A DNA stretch of 26,311 bases, from the NCBI GenBank assembly GCA_947625445.1, contig CANQOM010000004.1:1-26311 (forward strand), read 5' to 3'. The position numbers and the translations under genes were made by a program. A model generated the notes under the pieces. That model was not told where the DNA came from. It saw only the letters and a list, made by a program, of their open reading frames with translations, and ran no database searches. The stretch is from Candidatus Gastranaerophilales bacterium. Lineage in GTDB: Bacteria > Cyanobacteriota > Vampirovibrionia > Gastranaerophilales > Gastranaerophilaceae. Every line of letters begins with the position of its first letter. Positions within the stretch are counted from its first letter, which is position 1. Of the stretch, positions 1-7,770 are shown piece by piece.

Positions 1-490
1 CATAAATGTGGTCAACAAGGATTTTAAAGAAACCTTGAATTTGCCCCGTATGTAAATCCATTGCTAAAATTCTGTCAGCACCTGCAGTTGTTAATAAATC
101 AGCAACAAGTTTTGCAGTAATCGCTTCTCTTCCGGATGTTTTTCTGTCTTGTCGTGCATATCCGTAATACGGAATTACCGCAGTTATTGATTTTGCACTG
201 GCACGTTTAAATGCATCTATTATTATTAATAATTCCATTAAATTTTCATTTACAGGATTACAAACAGGTTGAACTATGAATACATCATCTCCTCTTATAC
301 TTTCCTGTACTTGAACATATATTTCTCCGTCTGCAAAATTCTTTACAATCATAGGTCCGACCGTTGTACCTAAATATTGAGCTATTTCTTCTGCTAATTG
401 CATGTTTGAGCGACCGGCAAATAATTTAATGTCATGTGTCGGATTTATTGTTTTTGTTCCTTGCGGAAATGCAAGTTCTAATTCCATCAT
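1..490 (-). CDS. prs: Ribose-phosphate pyrophosphokinase (PRPP synthetase), C-terminus cut off by window edge
   Basis: Makes 5-phosphoribosyl 1-diphosphate from ribose 5-phosphate and ATP, feeding nucleotide, His and Trp synthesis in the cytoplasm. Reading the minus strand from the ATG at 490 gives about 163 residues with family hallmarks: LFAGRSN near the N-terminus, NFADGEIYVQVQESIRG, the subunit-contact and ATP-site stretch YYGYARQDRK followed by REAITAKLVADLL, and MDLHTGQIQGFF leading to the VDHIY motif at the window edge. The start ATG overlaps the TGA stop of glmU, so translation is probably coupled and the two form one operon. glmU-prs adjacency is common in bacteria. About half of the roughly 315-residue protein lies outside the window. 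A second ATG directly follows the first (487), so the start is uncertain by one codon. Confidence 0.95.
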   Translation of the reverse strand, partial: MMELELAFPQGTKTINPTHDIKLFAGRSNMQLAEEIAQYLGTTVGPMIVKNFADGEIYVQVQESIRGDDVFIVQPVCNPVNENLMELLIIIDAFKRASAKSITAVIPYYGYARQDRKTSGREAITAKLVADLLTTAGADRILAMDLHTGQIQGFFKILVDHIY

Positions 491-1800
491 TTATTTACTC
501 CTGAATATTGTTCAATTTTTTTCTTTACCCAATCAGAAAATACTTTCATTGGTGTTCTTGTTATAGCAAGTGAATATGCTTCAACATCTTTTGTTATTAC
601 ACTTCCTGCGGCAACCGATGCCATCTCATTTATAGTAACAGGTGCAACCAATACCGAATTTGAACCGGTATTTGCTCCGTCTTTTATTATCGTTTTGCTC
701 TTTACTTTTGATATAGGATTATAATTTGCCGTTATGGTTCCTGCCCCTATATTTACCTTCGAGCCAAGCTCTGAATCACCTATATAACTTAGATGTGAAA
801 CATTAGTGTTATCTTTTATTATTGATTTTTTTATCTCTACAAAATTACCTATACGAACATTGTTTCCTATTTGTGCTCCGTCTCTGATATGTGAAAACGG
901 CCCTATTTTACATTGTCTTCCTATCGTATTCTTTCCTGTTATATACACATTAGGTAATATAATTGTATCAGAACCTATTTCTGTTTCAGGTGAAATAAAG
1001 GTAGAATCAGGGTCTGTTATTTGTACTCCGTCTTCCATAAGACGCTGCAAACTTCTTCTGTTCATAATTTTAGTTGCCTGCGCCAGTTGAAGTTTTGAAT
1101 TTATTCCGAATATCTCTTCATTATTATCTAAAATATATGAATTAACATTTAAACTATTTTCCACAGACCATTTTACAATATCGGTTAAATAATATTCTCC
1201 TTGTGCATTATTATTTTTTATAAAATTAAAAGCAGGTGAAACAGTTTTCCAGTTTATACAATATATTCCGGCATTAACTTCTTTTACTTCCTTTTGTTTA
1301 AATGTAGCATCTTTTTCCTCTACTATGGAAATAAATTTATTATTCTTATCCCTTATTATTCTCCCATAATTTTTAGGATTATCAAATATAGCTGACATTA
1401 CTGTTAAATCGGAATGATTGTTATCATGATATTCAATAAAATTATTAATTGTTTCTGAAGTTATTAAAGGAGTATCTCCGCATATAACAATTACATATCC
1501 GTCGAAATCATTAAGATATGGTGTTGCCTTATTAACGGCATCACCAGTGCCTAACTGAGGAGTTTGCAAGATACATTTCGAATTTATATAATTTTTTTCT
1601 ACAAATTCTTCAACTCTTTGTGCTTCATGCCCGACTATAACATAATTTTCATCTATATTACCCGTATTATTAACTGCATCTATAACATAACCTAATAAAG
1701 GTTTATTAAATATTGAATGGAGTACTTTAGGTAAGTCAGACTTCATCCTTGTGCCTTTTCCTGCGGCAAGAATTATTGACTTTACTTTTTTATTTAACAT
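487..1800 (-). CDS. glmU: Bifunctional GlmU: GlcN-1-P acetyltransferase / GlcNAc-1-P uridyltransferase
   Basis: Makes UDP-GlcNAc, the precursor of peptidoglycan and lipid A. The N-terminal nucleotidyltransferase domain (about 5-230) shows the loop LAAGKGTRM (11-19), SDLPKVLH, QLGTGDAV (82-89), the metal-binding GDTPL (108-112) and the GINSK linker (232-236). The C-terminal left-handed beta-helix of hexapeptide repeats (about 250-405) contains NIGAGTITANYN and SHLSYIGDSE, whose His336 corresponds to the catalytic acetyltransferase base. At 437 residues it is slightly shorter than the usual 450-460 but has both halves. The ATG at 1800 follows a GAGGG ribosome site at about 11 bases. It is the first gene of the glmU-prs pair and is divergent from the small gene at 1973. 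I see no convincing promoter hexamers for it. Confidence 0.96.
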   Translation of the reverse strand: MLNKKVKSIILAAGKGTRMKSDLPKVLHSIFNKPLLGYVIDAVNNTGNIDENYVIVGHEAQRVEEFVEKNYINSKCILQTPQLGTGDAVNKATPYLNDFDGYVIVICGDTPLITSETINNFIEYHDNNHSDLTVMSAIFDNPKNYGRIIRDKNNKFISIVEEKDATFKQKEVKEVNAGIYCINWKTVSPAFNFIKNNNAQGEYYLTDIVKWSVENSLNVNSYILDNNEEIFGINSKLQLAQATKIMNRRSLQRLMEDGVQITDPDSTFISPETEIGSDTIILPNVYITGKNTIGRQCKIGPFSHIRDGAQIGNNVRIGNFVEIKKSIIKDNTNVSHLSYIGDSELGSKVNIGAGTITANYNPISKVKSKTIIKDGANTGSNSVLVAPVTINEMASVAAGSVITKDVEAYSLAITRTPMKVFSDWVKKKIEQYSGVNK

Positions 1801-1909
1801 AAATCCATTCCCTCTGTACTTATAATACTATTTTTACATAAAAATTAAAATATAATTTAAAGAAATATATAGTATTTGATAAAAATTAATATAAATCCCA
1901 ATATTTACA

Positions 1910-1938
1910 TTGAAAAAAATAAAATTTTTAAGTATAAT
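1910..1938 (+). promoter_or_regulatory. Sigma70-type promoter for the 85-residue ORF
   Basis: TTGAAA at 1910-1915 and TATAAT at 1933-1938 are separated by 17 bases, close to consensus. Transcription would begin near 1945, leaving about a 28-base leader before the ATG at 1973. This also shows that the TTG at 1910, which opens the longest reading frame, is a -35 element and not a start codon. Confidence 0.7.
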
Positions 1939-1972
1939 TTCAATTAACATAACGAAAAAAGTAAGGTTTAAA

Positions 1973-2230
1973 ATGCTCCCTATAGTTACTACAGAACAAT
2001 CTACATTATGTTTTGCCGAAATTTTTCAGGATGTTCATTCATGGAGAAAAAAAATGATTCATTACATAAAAGAAGAGAATCCTGAAATTAACTCCGCTAT
2101 AATAGAAGCAGCACAAAATACAGACTTAGATCCCAAAGCAGTTGCTTTAGGCGCATACATGACTTATATTTTACTTGAAACCGCAATGAAAGAAGAAGCA
2201 GGTCAACAGGTATTTTCTATAGATAAATAA
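1973..2230 (+). CDS. Small conserved-looking protein of unknown function (85 aa)
   Basis: I do not recognise this protein. It starts MLPIVTTEQSTLCF and is predicted largely alpha-helical, with a central segment EENPEINSAIIEAAQNTDLD and a more hydrophobic helix ALGAYMTYILLETAMKEE. There is no signal peptide and no clear membrane span. The longest in-frame reading begins at a TTG at 1910, but that TTG lies in the -35 box of a good promoter. The ATG at 1973 has an AAGG ribosome site 6 bases upstream and is preferred. The gene stands alone, divergent from glmU and convergent with the GGDEF gene. Codon use resembles its neighbours, so it is probably a native gene. Confidence 0.7.
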   Translation: MLPIVTTEQSTLCFAEIFQDVHSWRKKMIHYIKEENPEINSAIIEAAQNTDLDPKAVALGAYMTYILLETAMKEEAGQQVFSIDK

Positions 2231-2272
2231 GCTTAATTCGAAGTTAAAACATTTTTTTACAACCCGAAAAAT

Positions 2273-4192
2273 TTAAACAACTTCCTTTTTTATTATCTCT
2301 ATAAAATCTTCAACTAAGTTTTCATTCCATCTTTTACCCGATTCCTGTTTAATTATGCTAATAATATCTTCAATATTATAGGCATGTCTATATGGTCTAT
2401 CCTGCATCATTGCATAAAAAGAATCAACAATAAGAACAATTTGCGACATAACAGGAATATCAATTCCGGATTTTTTACCCGGATAACCTTGTCCGTCCCA
2501 GTTTTCATGATGACTTTCTATAATAGGTATTATATCTTGTATTTTTGATATTGGCTTTAGTATTTCTCTTGCTGCTATCACCGGATGTTGTCTTACTATT
2601 TGTTTTTCTTCATCCGTTAATGGTCCTTTTTTATTAAATATTTCTTCCGGTATCATTATATTTCCTATATCATATAATAATATAGCCAATTTTAATTTAT
2701 TAATTTCTTCTTTTGAAAAATCTAATCTTTTAGCAAGCATAACCGCAAGAATAATTTTTGATTTTGTTGTTCCGGGTTGATACATTTGGTTATACGTTTG
2801 AGAAATTATATCAACAATCGAATATAATATTTCAGTAGAATCTTGCTCTTTATTATTAATATCTTTCAACTTTTGATAAATATTTTTAGCAATATTATCT
2901 TTAACAGGAATACGCTTTTTAGCCAATATATCCATAAATGTCTCAATAGCGGTCTTTTGCCAATTAACATCAGTCTGAGGTTCTGCAATTTTAACCCTGT
3001 TTCTGCCTTCTAACTTAGCTTTATACATAGCCTGATCTGCAAGTTCAGTTAATTCATCTATTCTGTCAGAATGTTCAAGAAAAGTTGCAACCCCTATACT
3101 TGCAGTTATTCCGCCAATAGTTTCGAGAACTTGATTTTCAATCGATTTACGAATCCTTTCTGCAGCAATAGCTGCCCCATTTGAATCAACTCCGGGTAAC
3201 AATAAGTTAAATTCTTCACCACCTATTCTTGCGGGTATATCTATTGAACGTGCTTCTTTTTTTAATACATTTGAAATTGTTTTTATTGCTATATCTCCAT
3301 ATTGATGCCCAAATGTATCATTTATTTTTTTTAAAAAATCCAAATCCATTGATATTAAAGAAAACGGTTGTTTTAGTCTTAATGACCTTTCTGCTTCTTT
3401 TACTATATTTTCTTCAAAATAACGTCTGTTATATAACCCTGTTAAAGGATCTGTAATTGCTTGCTTCTTAACCTCTTCAAATAATCCTGCAACAGTTATT
3501 GCCAATTCTATTTGATTAGCAAATAATGAAAGAAAATTTGTTTCTGTATCTGTTAATCCTTCTCTGTCGGAAGCAACTACTACACATCCGAAATTATCTT
3601 TTCCGTTATGAAGCGGTACTATTATACATGTCTTTGAATTAATACTTGTCATTATATCTTTTATTTGTTCTTCTTTAAGAGAAGGGAAAAACATACTCAA
3701 TATCCCTTTTATATCAGGAGTTGAATAGATTTTTCTTTCATTTATTGACTTTGCTATTATTGAATTTTCCACATACGGGAAATAATATGCATCAGATAAT
3801 TTGCCTAAAAAAGAATATATTTTGCTTACATTTTTATTTTGAGATGCGGCTTTTATATGAAAATAAGCATCTTTTGTATTTTCATTTTCTATTTTTAAAA
3901 TGGATGCATAATTATAATTCATATCATTGAATAAAATATTTACTATTTTATTAAGCATACTCGAAAGCGGTTGTGAAGAATTCATCATATCCCACACGCT
4001 ATTTAAAGTTAAAATTGTTTGATTAGCCTGTTCTAACTCTTTTGTACGTGCAGCTATTTCCTCTTCCAAGGCAATATTTTTTGCATATACATCTGCAAAA
4101 TCTTTACCTTTTAGATATATTGATCCATCTAATCTGTTTATTTGTCCTAGTAAATCTTTAAAACCTGAAAATATACTCACAATAATACCCAA
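2273..4192 (-). CDS. GAF-GGDEF-HD signalling protein: probable diguanylate cyclase with a degenerate HD-GYP domain
   Basis: Numbering is for the 639-residue reading. A short coiled-coil (about 35-65) leads into a GAF-like sensor (about 75-235), then a GGDEF domain (about 243-402). The cyclase has GGEEF at 324-328 and an RxxD inhibitory site (R315, D318) five residues before it, so it looks like an active, product-inhibited diguanylate cyclase. The C-terminal HD-GYP-like domain (about 440-635) keeps HHENWDGQGYP (561-571), but the metal-binding HD is YDIGN at 507-511, so the His is lost. Phosphodiesterase activity is therefore doubtful and the domain may be regulatory. There is no transmembrane segment. 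The TTG at 4192 gives the longest reading. A GTG at 4180 (codon 5) sits 7 bases after a GGG and may be the true start. A TATAAT at 4221-4216 lies upstream. Confidence 0.9.
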   Translation of the reverse strand: MGIIVSIFSGFKDLLGQINRLDGSIYLKGKDFADVYAKNIALEEEIAARTKELEQANQTILTLNSVWDMMNSSQPLSSMLNKIVNILFNDMNYNYASILKIENENTKDAYFHIKAASQNKNVSKIYSFLGKLSDAYYFPYVENSIIAKSINERKIYSTPDIKGILSMFFPSLKEEQIKDIMTSINSKTCIIVPLHNGKDNFGCVVVASDREGLTDTETNFLSLFANQIELAITVAGLFEEVKKQAITDPLTGLYNRRYFEENIVKEAERSLRLKQPFSLISMDLDFLKKINDTFGHQYGDIAIKTISNVLKKEARSIDIPARIGGEEFNLLLPGVDSNGAAIAAERIRKSIENQVLETIGGITASIGVATFLEHSDRIDELTELADQAMYKAKLEGRNRVKIAEPQTDVNWQKTAIETFMDILAKKRIPVKDNIAKNIYQKLKDINNKEQDSTEILYSIVDIISQTYNQMYQPGTTKSKIILAVMLAKRLDFSKEEINKLKLAILLYDIGNIMIPEEIFNKKGPLTDEEKQIVRQHPVIAAREILKPISKIQDIIPIIESHHENWDGQGYPGKKSGIDIPVMSQIVLIVDSFYAMMQDRPYRHAYNIEDIISIIKQESGKRWNENLVEDFIEIIKKEVV

Positions 4193-4215
4193 GATACATT
4201 TAAATGTGTATTAGT

Positions 4216-4221
4216 ATTATA
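4216..4221 (-). promoter_or_regulatory. Candidate -10 element upstream of the GGDEF gene
   Basis: Read on the minus strand this is a perfect TATAAT, about 24-35 bases upstream of the two candidate start codons (4192 and 4180). No good -35 hexamer is visible at the right distance, so the assignment is tentative. Confidence 0.4.
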
Positions 4222-4415
4222 TACTCTTTTTCTATTATTTGTAATATATTTTTTAAAAATAATAAGAATTTTAAAAAAATACAATAAAAGTTTACATTTG
4301 AATACCTTTTTTAAACTTTTTGGGGGAATGAATTTATTAAAAAATTTATTATTATAAATTTGTCGAAAGGAAATGAAAAAATATCCAATTAAAATTAATT
4401 TAGGACAATTCATTT

Positions 4416-4661
4416 ATGAACAAAAATAAACGAGATGAAATAAAAGAATCATTACAAACCTGTAAATTAAAACTGCATACCATAATGCCACATCTTTCAG
4501 AAGAAAAAATCACTTTAAATGAAACTTTTAATAAGTTACTTATTGAAAAAGCCATTTTACGTGATAAGTTAATGAAAAAAAATGCTTCTTCATTTATATC
4601 TAAACTTATTAAAAAAATAACTCCAAACAAAAAAGAACTAATTTGTGATTATTTTAAATAA
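4416..4661 (+). CDS. Small helical protein of unknown function (81 aa)
   Basis: Unrecognised. It is lysine- and glutamate-rich (MNKNKRDEIKESLQ at the start), with a predicted long amphipathic helix covering about residues 5-55 and a basic stretch SKLIKKITPNKKE near the C-terminus. It has no signal peptide or membrane span. The ATG at 4416 has only a weak AGGA 10 bases upstream. An 18-codon reading frame (ATG 4373, stop 4427-4429) overlaps the start in another frame, so the real N-terminus could be different. The stop codon directly abuts the stop of the convergent glycosyltransferase gene, with no intergenic base. The reverse-strand frames across it look like random translation. Moderate confidence that it is a real gene. 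Confidence 0.55.
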   Translation: MNKNKRDEIKESLQTCKLKLHTIMPHLSEEKITLNETFNKLLIEKAILRDKLMKKNASSFISKLIKKITPNKKELICDYFK

Positions 4662-5381
4662 TTACCAATATTTATCAAGCCACTTTGTAGGTTTAACGTA
4701 TCTCAAACCTCCTTTACCCATAAATCCGTTATAAGCCTGATTAGGGTTAGGTCTGCCATGAAATACTAATATTTTAGCTTCAGAAGGTTCTTTTGGTTCA
4801 TAAAAATAGTTAAAAGGAAATTTTCTTAAACAATTTCTTTTAAAACTTACACACCAATTCTCATCCCAATATGTTAATATTCCTTTATTATACATTTGAT
4901 GCGATAAAAACGCCTGTTCATTTTTATATCTTTTTCTGATATCTTTTCCTTCTTTGTAAAAATTATCTATTATATCCTTATGTTTATTAACTTCAAATCT
5001 GAAAACGGAAGAATTTCCAATAATATCATTTTTAAAATCCCAATCTTTAATAATAACAAATTCGCCCGGCACGTTAAAAAATTCATCAATATTTCTGAGA
5101 ATAACAATATCTAAATCCAAAAATAAAGCTCTTCCTTCCAAATCACCTAATTTATCAGTAAATAAACTTAATTTTTTCCAAGCTTTTTCAGGTAATCCAG
5201 AATCATCAAGCATATTAAAAGGTCTTATTTCCACACCTTCGTTAATACCTTCAGGTTCATTTGTAAAACACACAAATCTGTGAGGAATTGTCAGATTTTT
5301 TTCTACCATCTTATATAAACGATTTACGTACTCAGGGCCGAATTTTGTACCCCATTTTACACATATTACGTTATTTTCCAT
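4662..5381 (-). CDS. DxD-type glycosyltransferase-like protein (239 aa)
   Basis: Probably transfers a sugar from a nucleotide-sugar donor onto a surface polysaccharide or glycoconjugate; the substrate cannot be told. The fold-type signature is a hydrophobic strand followed by a metal-binding DxD in RALFLDLDIVILRNIDEFF (D89 and D91), as in GT-A enzymes such as family 8. Also visible are VICVKWG at the N-terminus, NEQAFLSHQM (acceptor-side motif, about 154-163) and VFHGRPNP (about 206-213), where a His after a strand is typical of the metal site. The longest frame starts at a GTG at 5387, but the ATG at 5381 has AAGAGG 5 bases upstream and that GTG lies within the ribosome-site region, so I use 5381. 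It has its own promoter just after fliR and no signal peptide. Confidence 0.75.
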   Translation of the reverse strand: MENNVICVKWGTKFGPEYVNRLYKMVEKNLTIPHRFVCFTNEPEGINEGVEIRPFNMLDDSGLPEKAWKKLSLFTDKLGDLEGRALFLDLDIVILRNIDEFFNVPGEFVIIKDWDFKNDIIGNSSVFRFEVNKHKDIIDNFYKEGKDIRKRYKNEQAFLSHQMYNKGILTYWDENWCVSFKRNCLRKFPFNYFYEPKEPSEAKILVFHGRPNPNQAYNGFMGKGGLRYVKPTKWLDKYW

Positions 5382-5452
5382 AAGCACCTCTTAATAATTT
5401 ATAGTTTTATTCAGTGTTGCAACTTTTCGTTTGCTAATTAAAATTCAATTGT

Positions 5453-5481
5453 ATTATAACTATAAAATAGTGCTTACGCAA
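5453..5481 (-). promoter_or_regulatory. Sigma70-type promoter for the DxD glycosyltransferase gene
   Basis: On the minus strand TTGCGT (5481-5476) and TATAAT (5458-5453) are 17 bases apart. Transcription would start near 5446, giving about a 65-base leader. It lies just beyond the fliR stop codon, so the glycosyltransferase can be expressed separately from the flagellar operon. Confidence 0.55.
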
Positions 5482-5485
5482 TTTT

Positions 5486-6268
5486 TTAAAATATATTTGA
5501 AAATGTCATAAAGAAATCACATATGATATTATAAATTATCGGTAAAACAACAATTAAAATAGCAGAGCCCATACAAGGTTTAAATAAGAAACTCATCTGA
5601 AATACGTTAACTTGTGGTGCCGTCTTAGAAATAATTCCTAAGATTATATCCTGCCCTAATGTAGCTATTAAAACAGGAGATGCTATTTGTAAACCTATGT
5701 ATAATACATTAGAAGTTATTTTTACAAGATAAGGCATGTTAATAATTTCATCAAGAGGAACCATAGCAGAATAAACGGGGAAAATTTCAAAACTTCTGAT
5801 AAAAGCATTAAATGTCCAATAAGCACCACCTATTTCAAGAAAAATAATTAAACCCAGCATACTGAATATTCTGCCCATAATTGAAACTTGACTTGATGTT
5901 GAAGGATCCATTATTGTTGCAGATGAAACACCTTGCTGCATATTAATCATATCTCCGCCACTTTCAATGGCTACAACAATACAATTTACTATATAACCAA
6001 TTAAAGCTCCGCATAGAAAATTGATAATTATACTATATAACAGTGAGACACCCTGAGATGGAGGTTGGGGTTTTAATAACATTGACAACATTATTGTAAA
6101 TATTAAAGTAAAACCTACCTTTGCTATAGTTGGAATTTCTGTTCTCCTTAAAAAAGGAGCTCCTCTCATTAATCCTGCAACTCTCGCAAATATTGGCACC
6201 CCTGCAGTTAATACATTATTAACTTCCGGAAAATATTTAGGAAACTCACTCATGATTGTATCAAGCAT
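5486..6268 (-). CDS. fliR: Flagellar export apparatus protein FliR
   Basis: Inner-membrane component of the type III export gate, assembled with FliP and FliQ at the base of the flagellum. The 260-residue length is normal for the family, with multiple membrane spans. Recognisable parts are the N-terminal FARVAGLMRGAPFLRRTEIP (about 27-46), where FliR proteins have R-x-x-x-x-x-P-x-x-x, then FLCGALIGYIVNC, the loop GGDMINMQQGVSSATIMDPSTS with the conserved M-x-x-Q-x-G-x-S-x-A-x-x-x-DP, and the C-terminal LGQDIILGIISKTAPQVNVF, which matches the family L-G-x-x-x-R-xAPQ-x-N-V-F. The ATG at 6268 lies 8 bases beyond the fliQ stop, with AAAAGG about 12 bases before it; a second Met at codon 6 is an alternative. 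No flhB follows. It is the last gene of the operon. Confidence 0.95.
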   Translation of the reverse strand: MLDTIMSEFPKYFPEVNNVLTAGVPIFARVAGLMRGAPFLRRTEIPTIAKVGFTLIFTIMLSMLLKPQPPSQGVSLLYSIIINFLCGALIGYIVNCIVVAIESGGDMINMQQGVSSATIMDPSTSSQVSIMGRIFSMLGLIIFLEIGGAYWTFNAFIRSFEIFPVYSAMVPLDEIINMPYLVKITSNVLYIGLQIASPVLIATLGQDIILGIISKTAPQVNVFQMSFLFKPCMGSAILIVVLPIIYNIICDFFMTFSNIF

Positions 6269-6276
6269 TTGAATTT

Positions 6277-6774
6277 TTACCTTTTATTTTCCATAATTTT
6301 CTTTTGTTCAGCAATATTAGGATAAGGAATTTCTCTTGCATTATTTTTTAAATAATTGTATCTGTTCTTTCGTTCAATACCATCAGGGGCCTTTGAACTA
6401 TTTAATATATGTTTCATAGGAGTCATATCATTTTTTATGTCCGATTTCATTTCATCTATAAAAGGTTTTGTATAGTTATAGTATCCTGTAGGAAGAACAA
6501 ACTCTTCATTTTTCGGCACAACTTCAAAGGCAATAACAGAACCTTCTGTAAACAAATTAGTTAAAAGTTTTACATAACCGGCTCCTAAAATAATTATTAC
6601 AAGAAAAACCGCAAATATTTTAGGTGCAGCCGCAATAGTTTGTTCCTGTACCTGAGTAACTGCTTGTAAGATACCTACAACAAGTCCTATACCCGCAGCA
6701 GTTAAGACGCATGGCATTGCTATCATTAGCATTGTTATTAAACCTTTTGCAAAATATTCCATTAAAACATCCAT
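6277..6774 (-). CDS. fliQ: Flagellar export apparatus protein FliQ with long C-terminal extension
   Basis: Small two-helix membrane component of the export gate. Residues about 1-85 contain the two membrane helices and the family signature GLVVGILQAVTQVQEQTIA followed by PKIFAVFL. Family members are usually about 90 residues, but this one has 165. The extra 75-80 residues are hydrophilic and basic, rich in Asn, Lys and Tyr (PTGYYNYTKPFIDEMKSDIK, then NRYNYLKNNAREIPYPNIAE), with no recognised domain. No frameshift is apparent and the stop lies 8 bases before fliR, so the tail is probably real. The ATG at 6774 has AAGGA about 9-10 bases upstream. It sits in the conserved order fliP-fliQ-fliR. 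Confidence 0.93.
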   Translation of the reverse strand: MDVLMEYFAKGLITMLMIAMPCVLTAAGIGLVVGILQAVTQVQEQTIAAAPKIFAVFLVIIILGAGYVKLLTNLFTEGSVIAFEVVPKNEEFVLPTGYYNYTKPFIDEMKSDIKNDMTPMKHILNSSKAPDGIERKNRYNYLKNNAREIPYPNIAEQKKIMENKR

Positions 6775-6786
6775 GAATTTATTTCC

Positions 6787-7428
6787 TTAATTAAAGCTTC
6801 CCACAAGTCCGTTTACAATTAGACTCCATCCGTCTACCGCAATAAATATAAGCAGTTTAAACGGTAAAGATATAATTGTCGGCGATAACATAAACATACC
6901 CAGTGCCAATAAAACATTTGCAACAACCAAATCTAATACTATAAAGGGGACAAATATTATAAAACTTATTTCAAATGCGGTTTTTAATTCACTTAAAATA
7001 TAAGCCGGTGCTACTTCAAATATACTGACTTCTTCAACTGATTTAGGTGCTTCTTTTCTGTTTAATTGTATAAAGAAAGCTAAGTCTTTTTCTCTGGTTT
7101 GTTTTAACATAAACTCTTTTAAGGGTTTTGAACCTTCGTTTATTGCTAATACTATAGAACCTGTTTTTTCATATGGCTTGGAACCTACCTCGTACATTTG
7201 TTGGAATACAGGCCCCATGGAATAAAATGTCAGAATTACTGATAACCCCACTAATACAATCGCAGGAGGAATTTGCTGGGCGCCCAATGCTTGTTTTAAA
7301 AAACCAAATACTATTGAATATCTCAAAAAACTTGTCATACATACAAATGCAAACGGCAAAATTGAAAATATTGCCATTACCGTTAACAGTTGTAATACCG
7401 GACTTAAATCTTTTAGTACTGATTCCAT
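6787..7428 (-). CDS. fliP: Flagellar export apparatus protein FliP
   Basis: Core of the pentameric export gate (FliP5Q4R1) in the cytoplasmic membrane. The 213-residue sequence has the family motifs: MTSFLRYSIVFGFLKQALG near the N-terminus, QQIPPAIVLVGLSVILTFY, and the C-terminal block YILSELKTAFEISFIIFVPF followed by VLDLVVANVLLALGMFMLSP, ISLPFKLLIFIAVDGWSLIV. It is a little short, and no cleavable signal peptide precedes the first membrane helix, unlike enterobacterial FliP; this is common outside Proteobacteria. The ATG at 7428 lies one base past the fliO stop and has AGAGG upstream, so translation is likely coupled. Confidence 0.96.
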   Translation of the reverse strand: MESVLKDLSPVLQLLTVMAIFSILPFAFVCMTSFLRYSIVFGFLKQALGAQQIPPAIVLVGLSVILTFYSMGPVFQQMYEVGSKPYEKTGSIVLAINEGSKPLKEFMLKQTREKDLAFFIQLNRKEAPKSVEEVSIFEVAPAYILSELKTAFEISFIIFVPFIVLDLVVANVLLALGMFMLSPTIISLPFKLLIFIAVDGWSLIVNGLVGSFN

Positions 7429-7429
7429 T

Positions 7430-7762
7430 TTAACCTCTATTTATTCTTTTTACCGTATTTTGTGTTTGTTTAAATTCTTTAATATTTATATTGTTTATAT
7501 GTTCGTTATTATTTTCATCTAACTTAGATAACATTGAAGTATTGCCAGGGTCTGATGCAATTAAAAAGCGTTCTTTTCCTGCTTTTAATACATATATTGT
7601 TTTTGAAGGGCTTAATCTAAGACTATTTTCAACCTTCAAGAAATCTTTGTTATTATTATTTTGATTAAAATTCATAGATTTTTTATAAACCAATAAAGCT
7701 AAAGCAAAAAAACCTATCATTGCCATAGTATAAACCGCGAAATTCATTATATATCCGTTCAT
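7430..7762 (-). CDS. fliO: FliO-like flagellar biosynthesis protein
   Basis: FliO helps FliP assemble and is specific to flagella, being absent from virulence type III systems. This 110-residue protein has one N-terminal membrane helix (about 5-26), then a cytoplasmic part with the FliO-type strand LRLSPSKTIYVLKAGKERFLIA (about 48-69), matching the family L-x-P-x-x-x-x-x-x-x-x-x-G-x-x-x-L-x-x pattern, and a polar tail. FliO is weakly conserved, so the call rests on this pattern, the topology and the position directly upstream of fliP. The ATG at 7762 has GAGGG 4 bases upstream, overlapping the stop of the preceding SpoA gene, so the operon is tightly coupled. Confidence 0.82.
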   Translation of the reverse strand: MNGYIMNFAVYTMAMIGFFALALLVYKKSMNFNQNNNNKDFLKVENSLRLSPSKTIYVLKAGKERFLIASDPGNTSMLSKLDENNNEHINNINIKEFKQTQNTVKRINRG

Positions 7763-7770
7763 AATACCCT

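Noticed and set aside
1910..1972. N-terminal extension of the small gene from the TTG at 1910
   Set aside because: The TTG is part of a TTGAAA -35 box with TATAAT 17 bases later, and the added residues would be encoded within and just after the promoter.
4328..4357. Nine-codon Leu-rich frame (MNLLKNLLL) after GGGGG, as a possible attenuation leader peptide
   Set aside because: The G run is only one base from the ATG, too close to act as a ribosome site, no alternative stem pairs or terminator follow, and TTA codons are expected by chance in such AT-rich DNA.
4177..4630. Minus-strand frames between the GGDEF gene and the 81-residue gene
   Set aside because: They are low-complexity Lys/Phe/Ile-rich translations of spacer DNA or antisense to the 81-residue gene, without ribosome sites.
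5382..5387. GTG at 5387 as start of the DxD glycosyltransferase
   Set aside because: It lies in the ribosome-site region (AAGAGG) that serves the ATG at 5381.
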